Shown piece by piece: positions 25,348-33,686 of a stretch of 64,000 nucleotides of DNA. A program made the translations under genes and the position numbers. How positions within the stretch are numbered: position 1 is the stretch's first letter; the number at the start of each line of letters is the position of its first letter. The stretch comes from CAWBRY01 sp963791295. GTDB taxonomy: Bacteria > Bacteroidota > Bacteroidia > Chitinophagales > Chitinophagaceae. The stretch is taken from assembly GCA_963791295.1 (NCBI GenBank), contig CAWBRY010000001.1:496001-560000 (forward strand), in the 5' to 3' direction. The notes under the pieces are model-generated. The model saw only the letters and a list, made by a program, of their open reading frames with translations, was not told the origin of the DNA and made no database searches.

Positions 25348-27459
25348 TCAAGACCCCGCTTCTGCCAAGACAACTTTTTCCCTAAAATCCTTTGCAAATG
25401 AAGCAAACGCCTTTGCCTGTAGTAAAAAACTATTGGCAAAAGTCTCGGAGGGTTCAACTTTATTGATCTGGAGGGCTGTTTCTTTGATCGAGCCGCCTGT
25501 ATATAGCCCTTTTTCAGTGAAGTATTTATCAAAATCATTCAGAATACCATGTTGTGTGTTGCATTGTACGCCCTGTTGAAGCAGTAAGGCCTTGGCGGTA
25601 TGCACAAAACCCGAATAAGCATGATAGATGCCGTCGGCCCATGCTTTGTTGTCCAGGCATTCCTGGGACAAATCCAGTTTTTCTTCTGCTTCCAGGATCA
25701 ACGTTGCAACCAGATCGATCATCACTCCGGCACACTCACCCACACCAATTGCAGTAGCGAATTTTTCCTCCTGTCCCCAATCGATGAAGTCTTCATTCTG
25801 TAACGTGGTTTGATCAGCATGCGGTTTGAGTAGCTCATAAAAATATTTATTTCCCTTCCGCAATACATATTTGCTATACGTTTCGTCTTCGTTAATATTG
25901 GCTTTATAATCATTGAGGAGAGTACGGAGGACATCCGGTCCTCTTCTGCTGGGAATTTTTATCACTTTATCTGAGATCTGGCCTTCGCCGCTTCCCAGGA
26001 CGCCCCCACCTAATAATACCTGTAAGGCAGGGACTACCTGTCCTTTTGCTTTCAGAGAGCTGCCATGAAATCCAATGGAGGCCATGCCATGCTGCCCGCA
26101 TGAATTCATGCAACCGCTGATCTTGATCGTGATGTCTTTATTTAAATGTAATTCCGGGTATTCCTCATCAATAATTTCAGATAGGACCTGGCTAATTCCT
26201 GTACTGTTCGAGATGCCGAGGTTACAGGTATCTGTGCCGGGACAGGCAGTAACGTCTGCTACGCTTCCAAAACCAGACAAGCCGATGTTTTCTTCCATCA
26301 GTACCTGATAAATATATTTAAGGTGTTCCGGTTTAATATATCTAAATAGCAGTCCCTGGTTAACAGTGACGCGGACATCATCAGCGATCACTGGTCTGAG
26401 TTTTTCCATCAAGCTGCGGCTCGTAACAGAACTGATATTGCCATTTGGTACACGCACATAGACTGCAACAAAACCTTCCTGCTTTTGAGGCACCACGTTC
26501 GTAGCCTTCCACAGTTCAAACTTGTAGGGGTTAGCAGGCTCCTGTATTTCAGGAACAGCACCAGGATAAAAAACCGGTTCCTCAAAACGGCTGCTATCCA
26601 CGTGGTAACTGTGATATGTAAGCGCTTTTTGCTCTTCCAGTACCAGTTCATTAAAAGCCTCGATTCCTATCTTTTGGATGAGAAATTTGATGCGGGCCTT
26701 ATGCCTACTGCTTCGTTCACCATGGCGATCAAAAACGCGTAGGACGCTCTCGATATATGGAATTAAGAGATCTTCTTCTAAAAATTCATGGGTGGTAACG
26801 GCCAGGAACGGCTGTGCTCCCAATCCCCCACCCACCATTACTTTAAACCCGCGCTGCATCTGTCCATTCACCTCCCGTATGCGCGGAATGGCACCCAGGT
26901 CATGCATGAATATTAATGCTGAATCCTTTTCACTGCTTGAGATGGCAATCTTGAATTTACGGCCTAACTCCTGGCAGATCGGTTTGCGAAGAAAATATTC
27001 GAAAACCCCATGTGCGTACGGAGTTACATCAAAGGGTTCATCGGGATCTATTCCAGCCATATCCGATGCAGTCACATTTCTAACTGTATTGCCACAAGCT
27101 TCGCGGATCGTAACGTTATCCTTTTCGAGTTCCGACCATAGCTCCGGTGTACGCTCCAGGCTCACAAAATGGATTTGAATATCCTGCCTCGTGGTAAGGT
27201 GAAGATTGCCGGTGGAATATTCGTCGGAAACATCAGCTATCCGCTTCCACTGTGCCAATGTCATTTTTCCGTAGGGGAGTTTAATGCGGACCATCTGTAC
27301 ACCTTGCTGCCGCTGGCCATAAACACCACGAGCAAGTCGAAGGCTGCGGAATTTTTCTTCCGGCATTTTGCCTTCTCTGAATTCATGAATCTTTCGTTCC
27401 AGGTCTATGATATCCCTTTCGACTAAAGGATTCTCCAATTCTGTCCGAAAGCTTTGCAT
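25348..27459 (-). CDS. Siroheme sulfite/nitrite reductase with C-terminal HEPN-like domain
   Basis: 703 residues. The first 560 or so form a ferredoxin-type NirA/Sir reductase: two ferredoxin-like half-domains and the Fe4S4/siroheme motifs C406-x5-C412 and C450-x3-C454 (ACPGTDTC, SGCMNSC). From about 580 on, an alpha-helical extension matches HEPN pattern residues (IYHAYSGFVHTAKALLL, NTQHG, then LNDFDKYF). In this context it most likely reduces sulfite to sulfide for cysteine synthesis; nitrite remains possible. Electron donor is not visible. Transcribed opposite to cysDN and cobA, and overlapping none of them. Confidence 0.9.
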   Translation of the reverse strand: MQSFRTELENPLVERDIIDLERKIHEFREGKMPEEKFRSLRLARGVYGQRQQGVQMVRIKLPYGKMTLAQWKRIADVSDEYSTGNLHLTTRQDIQIHFVSLERTPELWSELEKDNVTIREACGNTVRNVTASDMAGIDPDEPFDVTPYAHGVFEYFLRKPICQELGRKFKIAISSSEKDSALIFMHDLGAIPRIREVNGQMQRGFKVMVGGGLGAQPFLAVTTHEFLEEDLLIPYIESVLRVFDRHGERSSRHKARIKFLIQKIGIEAFNELVLEEQKALTYHSYHVDSSRFEEPVFYPGAVPEIQEPANPYKFELWKATNVVPQKQEGFVAVYVRVPNGNISSVTSRSLMEKLRPVIADDVRVTVNQGLLFRYIKPEHLKYIYQVLMEENIGLSGFGSVADVTACPGTDTCNLGISNSTGISQVLSEIIDEEYPELHLNKDITIKISGCMNSCGQHGMASIGFHGSSLKAKGQVVPALQVLLGGGVLGSGEGQISDKVIKIPSRRGPDVLRTLLNDYKANINEDETYSKYVLRKGNKYFYELLKPHADQTTLQNEDFIDWGQEEKFATAIGVGECAGVMIDLVATLILEAEEKLDLSQECLDNKAWADGIYHAYSGFVHTAKALLLQQGVQCNTQHGILNDFDKYFTEKGLYTGGSIKETALQINKVEPSETFANSFLLQAKAFASFAKDFREKVVLAEAGS

Positions 27460-27492
27460 TTCTTAGTGTTTTAATTTGAAAGGGCCGGACAA

Positions 27493-27536
27493 CAAAAATA
27501 AGGCGAAAAACCGAAACTCTAGCTTTTCAGTAGACT
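27493..27536 (-). promoter_or_regulatory. Sulfite reductase promoter with candidate operator
   Basis: On the minus strand TATTTTTG (27500-27493) matches the -7 consensus exactly. About 16 bases further upstream sits AGTCTAC-TGAAAAG-CTAGAG (27536-27517), which resembles the site at cysD. The order (operator, then -7 box) and distance are similar to those at the 33687 receptor gene. No clear TTTG is seen at the -33 position. Confidence 0.45.
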
Positions 27537-27590
27537 TTATAGGGAATTCGTTATCTTTATCCTCCTTTTTCCCTTAACAAACGGAATTCC

Positions 27591-28853
27591 ATGCCTGATT
27601 ACAATGCATATTTTGAAGAGAGGCTGAACGAACTGAAGGAGAGTGGGTCTTACCGGCATTTTCTGGAGGTGAATAAGAGCGCACAGCATTTCCCCCAATT
27701 TTATTATAGTTCTGACGAGGGAATTCAGCGATCGGCGGTGAATTGGTGCAGCAATGATTACCTCTGCATGAGCATTCACGAAGAGGTGATTTCCAAATTG
27801 TCATTTACGGCCAATCGTAGTGGAACGGGGAGCAGCGGAACGAGAAATATTTCAGGTACTACAATCCATCACCGGGAACTGGAAAAAACATTGGCTGCCT
27901 GGCACAAGAAGGAGGCGGCTTTATTATTCAACGGGGCTTTTCTAGCCAACGTTACCACGCTTCAAACTCTCGGCCGGAATATTAAGGGGTTAATATTTAT
28001 CTCTGACGAAAGAAATCATGCGTCCATTATTGAAGGGATCCGGTCAGCTGGCAATGAAAAGAAGATCTTTCGGCATAATAACATGGCTTCCCTTGAGGAG
28101 ACACTTCAATCTATTCCGATCGATCATCCCAAACTCATTGTATTTGAATCAATATATTCTATTTCAGGAACGGTGGCTCCGATAAAAGAGATCATCGCGC
28201 TGGCAAAAAAATATAACGCACTCACTTATGTGGATGAAGTCCATGCCGTGGGTTTATATGGCAAGACCGGCGCTGGAATTTTTGAACAGGAAGCAGACAA
28301 GGAGTCTGGTAGTCTGCAAGCCGACATTGATATGGTCAATGGAACTCTTTCCAAAGCGATCGGAGTGTTGGGAGGATACGTTGCTGCATCGCGCAATATC
28401 ATCGACTTTATCAGGAGCTTTGGTACAGGATTTATTTTCACTACTTCCATTCCCCCTGCAGTTTGCAGCGCAGCCAATAAAAGCATCCAGTTGATTCAGT
28501 CACATCCCGAATGGCGCGACGCATTTCATAGGAACGTTAAATTGTTGAGGGAAGCACTGCAAGCAAATCATGTCGAATTCACGCCCAATGACTCTCATAT
28601 TACCAGTGTTCCAATCAGGAATGCAAAGCGATGCAAACAAGTAGCTGCTGAATTATTACAAAAGCAGGCTATTTACCTTCAGCCGATAAATCATCCTACT
28701 GTTCCAAAGGGAGAAGAATGCCTGAGGATCATCATCACTGCCAAACATCAGCCCAAACATATTCATCACCTGGCATTCAGTCTTCAAAAGGTCCTTTATG
28801 GAAAAAATAAGATTGATTGGGAGAAATTCCCAATTATCACTCTTACAGATTGA
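27591..28853 (+). CDS. hemA: 5-aminolevulinate synthase (Shemin pathway)
   Basis: A 420-residue PLP enzyme of the alpha-oxoamine synthase family. The N-terminus (YNAYFEERLNELKESGSYRHF), SGTRNISGT, FISDERNHASIIEGIR, YVDEVHAVGLYG and the PLP lysine Lys255 in NGTLSKAIGVLGGY fit ALAS more closely than BioF or Kbl. RSFGTGFIFTTSIPPAV is also distinctive. It would condense glycine with succinyl-CoA to 5-aminolevulinate. Most Bacteroidota use the glutamyl-tRNA route, so this is noteworthy. The neighbours are hemC/D and hemB, with an overlap of 56 bases to hemC. BioF/Kbl function is a weaker alternative. Confidence 0.85.
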   Translation: MPDYNAYFEERLNELKESGSYRHFLEVNKSAQHFPQFYYSSDEGIQRSAVNWCSNDYLCMSIHEEVISKLSFTANRSGTGSSGTRNISGTTIHHRELEKTLAAWHKKEAALLFNGAFLANVTTLQTLGRNIKGLIFISDERNHASIIEGIRSAGNEKKIFRHNNMASLEETLQSIPIDHPKLIVFESIYSISGTVAPIKEIIALAKKYNALTYVDEVHAVGLYGKTGAGIFEQEADKESGSLQADIDMVNGTLSKAIGVLGGYVAASRNIIDFIRSFGTGFIFTTSIPPAVCSAANKSIQLIQSHPEWRDAFHRNVKLLREALQANHVEFTPNDSHITSVPIRNAKRCKQVAAELLQKQAIYLQPINHPTVPKGEECLRIIITAKHQPKHIHHLAFSLQKVLYGKNKIDWEKFPIITLTD

Positions 28854-30324
28854 GCAGGTAAGACAAAAAATATTGACGACACAACCCGGCATAGAGGTGC
28901 AAGTCATTGCACGCAGCAGCCGCGGCGATGAACTGTCGAATGTGCCGCTTCAGACAATGGAAGGATCTGATTTTTTTACTCAGGATATTTTTGATGCGCT
29001 TTCTAACGGAGAGGCCGATATAGCAGTGCATTCATTGAAAGACATGAGCAATGAACATTTTTCAGGGCCCAATCAATTTGCTGTGACTTCCAGGGAGGAC
29101 GTAAGGGATGTGGCAATTTTCAGAAGTGAGGTGCTGGAAAAAATAAAGGGAGGAGATAAAATTGTTATCGGCACCTGCTCACCCAGAAGAGAAGAAATGG
29201 CAATTGGTTTTTTGCAAAAGGCCTTACCACAACTTCATGGATCTTTTCAGATTGAAACGCGGTTTATCCGGGGAAATGTGGATACCCGCCTGAGAAAATT
29301 AAATGAAGGAGAGTATGATGGGATCCTCCTGGCTACCGCAGGATTAAATCGTCTCTTAGCAAGTAGTAAGTCTGACGGTCCTATTCGTCAATCATTGAAC
29401 GATAAATTACTGATGGTGCTTCCATTGATTGAATGTGTTCCCGCTCCCTGCCAGGGAGCTATTGTGGCAGAAGCCCACCACGCTAATCAACAAGCAATAG
29501 GCATTCTACGAAAAATCAACGAAGATGAGCTGTTTCAACAATGTGTTGGTGAGAAAAAATTGGCAGCGCAGTTTGGAGTTGGTTGCCTTCAGAAATTTGG
29601 AGTGACTACTATCCACTTTGGCGATCAGCTTTCTTTGTATGCGGCCGGTAAGGATGCTAGTGGAAATTCATTCACTCATTGGTCGCACTTGCCGGAGATT
29701 GCCATGCAGGGAAAATCGATATTTAGTAGCACCGATTTCATGGGTAGCTTTTTTGAATATGAGTACCTGGAATCGCCCCGTGAAATAAAAGAACCAGTGG
29801 TGTATGTGGCAAACTATAAATCGATTTCTTCCTCCAACATGGCAGAGAGTTTGAAATCCAAAAGAGTTTGGGCAGCGGGTTCAAAGACATGGTTGGAATT
29901 GGCCAAAAAGGGAGTTTGGGTGGAAGGGAGTGCGGATGCTTTGGGACTTGAGTTTTTAGCTCCGGTCTGGGAAATGCCGCTGATCAAGGTTGACAAAAAA
30001 GATATTTGCGTGCTCACGCATCGTGAAGGGGAGGCCCATTGGCAGCAACGAGGTTGGAAGACCACGAGCACCTACAGTTTAAAGAGAAATCGTGTCAGTA
30101 AGATCGCAGACGGGCTGAAGGACGCCGATCTGGTTTTCTGGAGCAGCTTTCATCAATACGAGTTGTATAACGACGTATTGAAGAAGGATGTGATCCACGC
30201 CTGTCCTTCGGGTGAAACAGCAACACTATTAAAAGGTTCCGGGTTGGAAGTCAAGGTATTTCCAACCATAAAAGCATTTGAACAATGGAGAAAAATTTTT
30301 TCCCGCTCACGCAACGTCGCCTAA
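28798..30324 (+). CDS. hemC: Hydroxymethylbilane synthase fused to a HemD-like domain
   Basis: 508 residues. Residues 1-300 are porphobilinogen deaminase with SQLSLLQIEQV, the catalytic Asp82 in HSLKD, and Cys263 (GVGCLQK) where the dipyrromethane cofactor is attached. Residues 315-508 look like a uroporphyrinogen-III synthase domain (VWAAGSKTWLELA, LVFWSSFHQYELY, HACPSGETATLLKGSG) but are shorter than a typical HemD of about 250. The start lies inside the ALAS gene (56-base overlap) and the end overlaps hemB by 40 bases, which points to strong translational coupling. Confidence 0.9.
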   Translation: MEKIRLIGRNSQLSLLQIEQVRQKILTTQPGIEVQVIARSSRGDELSNVPLQTMEGSDFFTQDIFDALSNGEADIAVHSLKDMSNEHFSGPNQFAVTSREDVRDVAIFRSEVLEKIKGGDKIVIGTCSPRREEMAIGFLQKALPQLHGSFQIETRFIRGNVDTRLRKLNEGEYDGILLATAGLNRLLASSKSDGPIRQSLNDKLLMVLPLIECVPAPCQGAIVAEAHHANQQAIGILRKINEDELFQQCVGEKKLAAQFGVGCLQKFGVTTIHFGDQLSLYAAGKDASGNSFTHWSHLPEIAMQGKSIFSSTDFMGSFFEYEYLESPREIKEPVVYVANYKSISSSNMAESLKSKRVWAAGSKTWLELAKKGVWVEGSADALGLEFLAPVWEMPLIKVDKKDICVLTHREGEAHWQQRGWKTTSTYSLKRNRVSKIADGLKDADLVFWSSFHQYELYNDVLKKDVIHACPSGETATLLKGSGLEVKVFPTIKAFEQWRKIFSRSRNVA

Positions 30325-31280
30325 GAGCGGATAGGCATATCCGTGAGTTAACGGCAGGAGTAAGGCTTTCCCATAAGAGTTTTATTCAACCGCTCTTTGC
30401 TGATGAAGACATTCAGCATCCCAGGGATGTGGAAGGATTGCCGGGCATCCAGGTAGATACGATCGATTCGATCATGACCACGATTGAGAGAAATTTGAAT
30501 GGGGGTGCTTCCAAATTCTTGTTGTTTCCCGTTCCAGCGACTAAAAAAGAAAAGGATTTTGATTTTTCATTTGCGAGTGGGCTGATCCGCAGGATCAAAG
30601 AAAATTTTGGAAAGGATACTTGGATTGCGGCCGATCTCTGTCTTTGCAGTTATACTACCCATGGCCATTGCGGTATTTTGAACGAAGATCAATCGCAAGT
30701 TCTGAATAGCAAGACCGTTGAAGTCTTAAGTCGCTATGCTTCTCTACTCGCCAATGCAGGAGCAGATTGTATCGCGCCAAGTGATATGATGGATGGAAGA
30801 ATAGGTGCAATACGTGGTCAGTTGGATGCATTGGGCCAGGAGGCGGTCTCCATAATGAGCTATTCTGCCAAGTTTAGCTCCCAGTTTTATGGTCCCTTCC
30901 GCGATGCCTGCCATTCGGCCCCTGCAAGTCATGGATTAAAAAATCGCAAGTCATATCAACTGTCTCCATTTCAAATAAAGGACGCGTTGGCCAGTGCCCT
31001 GCGCGATGAAAAGGAAGGAGCCGATATATTAATGGTGAAACCTGCTGCATTATATACAGACGTCATTGCGGCACTAAAGGCTCACACCTTGAAGCCTATT
31101 GCCGCATATCACGTGAGTGGTGAATATGCTGCTATCGAAGGGCTTGCTCAAAAAGGTTTATTGAATAGAGAAGCGGCACATCTGGAAGTGTGGGCAGCCT
31201 TGCAGCGGAGTGGAGCCGACATCATCATTTCTTATGCTGCGGGTCAGGCAAAAGAATGGATCGATAAAATGGAATATTAA
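30285..31280 (+). CDS. hemB: Delta-aminolevulinic acid dehydratase (porphobilinogen synthase)
   Basis: A 331-residue enzyme that joins two 5-aminolevulinates into porphobilinogen. The zinc-site cysteines Cys119, Cys121 and Cys129 (LCLCSYTTHGHC) are present, as are the two Schiff-base lysines Lys196 (YSAKFSSQFYGPF) and Lys252 (MVKPAALYTD). It overlaps the end of hemC by 40 bases and is followed 15 bases later by the precorrin-2 dehydrogenase/TSUP fusion. Confidence 0.97.
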   Translation: MEKNFFPLTQRRLRADRHIRELTAGVRLSHKSFIQPLFADEDIQHPRDVEGLPGIQVDTIDSIMTTIERNLNGGASKFLLFPVPATKKEKDFDFSFASGLIRRIKENFGKDTWIAADLCLCSYTTHGHCGILNEDQSQVLNSKTVEVLSRYASLLANAGADCIAPSDMMDGRIGAIRGQLDALGQEAVSIMSYSAKFSSQFYGPFRDACHSAPASHGLKNRKSYQLSPFQIKDALASALRDEKEGADILMVKPAALYTDVIAALKAHTLKPIAAYHVSGEYAAIEGLAQKGLLNREAAHLEVWAALQRSGADIIISYAAGQAKEWIDKMEY

Positions 31281-31295
31281 TCGCAAAAGAACTGG

Positions 31296-32837
31296 ATGAA
31301 AGAAACGCCGATAAATAACCCGGTAACAGCATCGGAAAATAAAAACCAGCTTTACCCAATTTTCCTGAAACTGGAGCAGGTGAACACGCTATTGGTGGGC
31401 GCAGGAAATGTGGGGCTGGAGAAATTGCATTCATTACTTTCTAATTCACCGAAAGCTAAGATCACCATTGTTGCACCGATAGTGAAGGAGGAATTGAGAA
31501 GGCTTTCCTGGAAACATCCGACAACTCAGATCGTGCAAAAAGAATTCGAACCGGCCGACCTGGAAGGCAAAGACCTCGTAATTCTTGCAACAGACAATCC
31601 CGCCTTACACGAGACCATCAAGCAACTCGCTCAGGACAAAGGATTGTTGGTGAATGTAGCCGATACCCCTGACCTCTGCGACTTTTATCTTGGAAGTATT
31701 GTACAGAAAGGCAATTTAAAGATCGCTATATCTACCAATGGAAAATCGCCGACCATCGCCAAGCGATTGAAAGAGGTGATCAACGACATGATCCCGGATG
31801 AAATGGACAATGTGTTACAGAATATGCAGAAGATCCGCATGGGGATGAACGGAGATTTTGAAAAAAAAGTAAGGCAATTGGATGACCTGACAAAAGTGTT
31901 GGTTGCGAAACTCGTCACTTTTGAAGATATCAATAAACCTCCGCAGAAAAAATGGCCCAAGATTGTAAAGTGGTGCTTGTTTGCGTTCATGTTTATGATC
32001 ATCGGTCATACTATTCTTTCCTATGTGCCTTTTGAAAGGGTGCGGATAGGTATTCAATCCATTCCGCAATACATTGACACCAAAACATTCTTTTTGATGC
32101 TGGTCACGGGTTTCCTGGCGCAAATGTCTGATGGTTCATTGGGGATGGGCTATGGTACGATCTCTACTACGGTTTTGCTGGCTAATGGCGTGAATCCTGC
32201 CATTGTCAGCAGTCGGGTACACACTGCGAGAGTATTCTCCAGTGGTGTATCTGGTTATAGCCACCACCGGTTTGGGAATATCAATAAGAAATTATTTAAG
32301 ACCCTGGTGATTCCGGGCGTCATTGGGGCTATGATCGGAGCTTCACTGTCATTCGTTGCAAAGGACTATTCAGACTGGGTCCGCCTCCCGTTGTCTATGT
32401 ATACCTGCTATCTTGGATTTTTTATTATTAAAAAAGCTTTCAGGAAAAAGCAAAGGAAGGATAAAGTAAAAAAGGTAGGCTGGTTGGCTTCCGTAGGCGG
32501 ATTTATGGACGCTTTTGCAGGGGGCGGTTGGGGGACATTGGTCACCAGTACGCTGATGTCGAAGCGAAGAAGTCCCCGCTATGTCGTCGGTTCAGTTTGT
32601 CTTGCCGAATTCTTCGTCGTGCTGACGAGTTCCATTACCTTTTTTATTTTGCTAAAAAGCATTCCCATTTTCGATGTGGCTGGTTTGATCGTTGGGGGGC
32701 TTATTGCAGCTCCCATCGCGGCGAGGCTTGTGGGCAGGCTCCCGTTAAAGACTATGTTCGTCGCGGTGGGTGGTTTTGTTATATTGGCCAGCACGAACAC
32801 ACTTTTGAGGGCGTTATTGCATTTGGCAAATGGATAG
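31296..32837 (+). CDS. Precorrin-2 dehydrogenase fused to a TauE/SafE permease
   Basis: 513 residues in two parts. The N-terminal 210 or so match siroheme synthase (CysG N-terminal/Met8p) with Rossmann motif GAGNVG at 35-40 and likely catalytic Asp123 (VADTPDLCDF). They would oxidise precorrin-2 and possibly insert iron. From residue 223 the protein becomes a TSUP/TauE permease with about eight hydrophobic segments. Typical motifs are MGYGTISTTVLL and GGGWGTLVTSTL. TSUP proteins move sulfite, sulfonates or other organosulfur compounds. The fusion joins cofactor supply and sulfur transport in one chain. No stop or frameshift separates the parts. Confidence 0.85.
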   Translation: MKETPINNPVTASENKNQLYPIFLKLEQVNTLLVGAGNVGLEKLHSLLSNSPKAKITIVAPIVKEELRRLSWKHPTTQIVQKEFEPADLEGKDLVILATDNPALHETIKQLAQDKGLLVNVADTPDLCDFYLGSIVQKGNLKIAISTNGKSPTIAKRLKEVINDMIPDEMDNVLQNMQKIRMGMNGDFEKKVRQLDDLTKVLVAKLVTFEDINKPPQKKWPKIVKWCLFAFMFMIIGHTILSYVPFERVRIGIQSIPQYIDTKTFFLMLVTGFLAQMSDGSLGMGYGTISTTVLLANGVNPAIVSSRVHTARVFSSGVSGYSHHRFGNINKKLFKTLVIPGVIGAMIGASLSFVAKDYSDWVRLPLSMYTCYLGFFIIKKAFRKKQRKDKVKKVGWLASVGGFMDAFAGGGWGTLVTSTLMSKRRSPRYVVGSVCLAEFFVVLTSSITFFILLKSIPIFDVAGLIVGGLIAAPIAARLVGRLPLKTMFVAVGGFVILASTNTLLRALLHLANG

Positions 32838-33042
32838 CAACTGGTTAAACCCATTGCTGACAAATAAAGTAGAAGAAATCAGATAAATAGGTCTAAATTC
32901 CATTTAAGTTTATCTTTCTGAAGACCCAGAGTCTCCGATTAACAGTGCCGACCTTAGGAGCGGCATATTGCTCTCTCTCCTTTTTTATTGAGTTAAGCTT
33001 TTCGAGGTTCATCTTATTGTCCGATAACTATAACAATATTCA

Positions 33043-33432
33043 GTGAAAAAAATTCTTCTAATAGACGACTCAAAAGACTTACTAGACTTCTTTGAAATTT
33101 TGCTAGAGAAACGAGGCTACATAGTGCAAACCGAATTAGGTGTTAAGAATGTCTACCAGAAATTGTCCGACTTTTCTCCTGATCTTATAATCCTTGATGT
33201 AATGATGTGGGGAAAGGATGGGCGGGAGTTGTGTGCTGAAATCAAAAAGGAATGGCTTTATAAAGATGTTCAAATCATTTTAGTTTCTGCCAGTCCTGAG
33301 TTACTCACGGACTACGAACAATTCGGAGCCTGTGATTTTATTGAAAAGCCTTTTGCAATTAATACTGTTTACAAAAAAATTGAGAGCTGCCTTAGCCATT
33401 CGCCTAAATCCCAGACTGCCTTGTCCATCTAA
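33043..33432 (+). CDS. Stand-alone response regulator receiver
   Basis: A 129-residue CheY-like protein starting at GTG. The acidic pocket is DDS near residues 8-10, the phospho-acceptor Asp lies in LIILDVMMWGKDG near 53, and FIEKPF supplies the conserved lysine at about 104. There is no DNA-binding or output domain, so it must act through protein contacts. No kinase is adjacent. It sits between the siroheme/TSUP gene and the TonB receptor. A hairpin-like segment at 32948-32965 lies upstream. Confidence 0.85.
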   Translation: MKKILLIDDSKDLLDFFEILLEKRGYIVQTELGVKNVYQKLSDFSPDLIILDVMMWGKDGRELCAEIKKEWLYKDVQIILVSASPELLTDYEQFGACDFIEKPFAINTVYKKIESCLSHSPKSQTALSI

Positions 33433-33530
33433 AAGAGGCTCTTAAGCAACAATTTGCATGAATGCCCATTTTCGTATAACCTATTGATTTCTATAGTTTT
33501 TTCTCCCAAATCGCGCATGATGGCCAGTTA

Positions 33531-33557
33531 CTTCTACTAACGTCAGTTAGTAAGAAG
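33531..33557 (+). promoter_or_regulatory. Inverted repeat upstream of the TonB receptor
   Basis: ACTAAC and GTTAGT flank GTCA, and CTTCT pairs with AGAAG further out. It may be an RNA hairpin ending the receiver-gene transcript (it is followed by AAAATTTTT) or a second protein-binding site. It lies 19 bases before the sulfur-type palindrome. Confidence 0.4.
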
Positions 33558-33575
33558 AAAATTTTTACATAAAAA

Positions 33576-33618
33576 AGTCTACAAATTTTGTAGACTAATA
33601 GTTCTACCCATATCTTTG
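33576..33618 (+). promoter_or_regulatory. TonB receptor promoter with 21-bp perfect palindrome
   Basis: Arms AGTCTACAAA and TTTGTAGACT surround a single T (33576-33596). The TTTG of the right arm (33587-33590) is a -33 box; 20 bases later comes TATCTTTG (33611-33618), an exact -7 match. An operator that covers the -33 box is the usual arrangement for a repressor. Half-sites of the same sequence occur upstream of cysH, cysD and the sulfite reductase gene. Confidence 0.7.
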
Positions 33619-33686
33619 ATTAGTCTATATAAATGATAGGCATTTACGAACAAAAGAATAAGAACTGGACAAAAATCAACTGGTAA

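Noticed and set aside
32528..32848. Plus-strand frame of 106 codons within the TSUP fusion gene
   Set aside because: It overlaps the permease in another frame and has no signature of its own.
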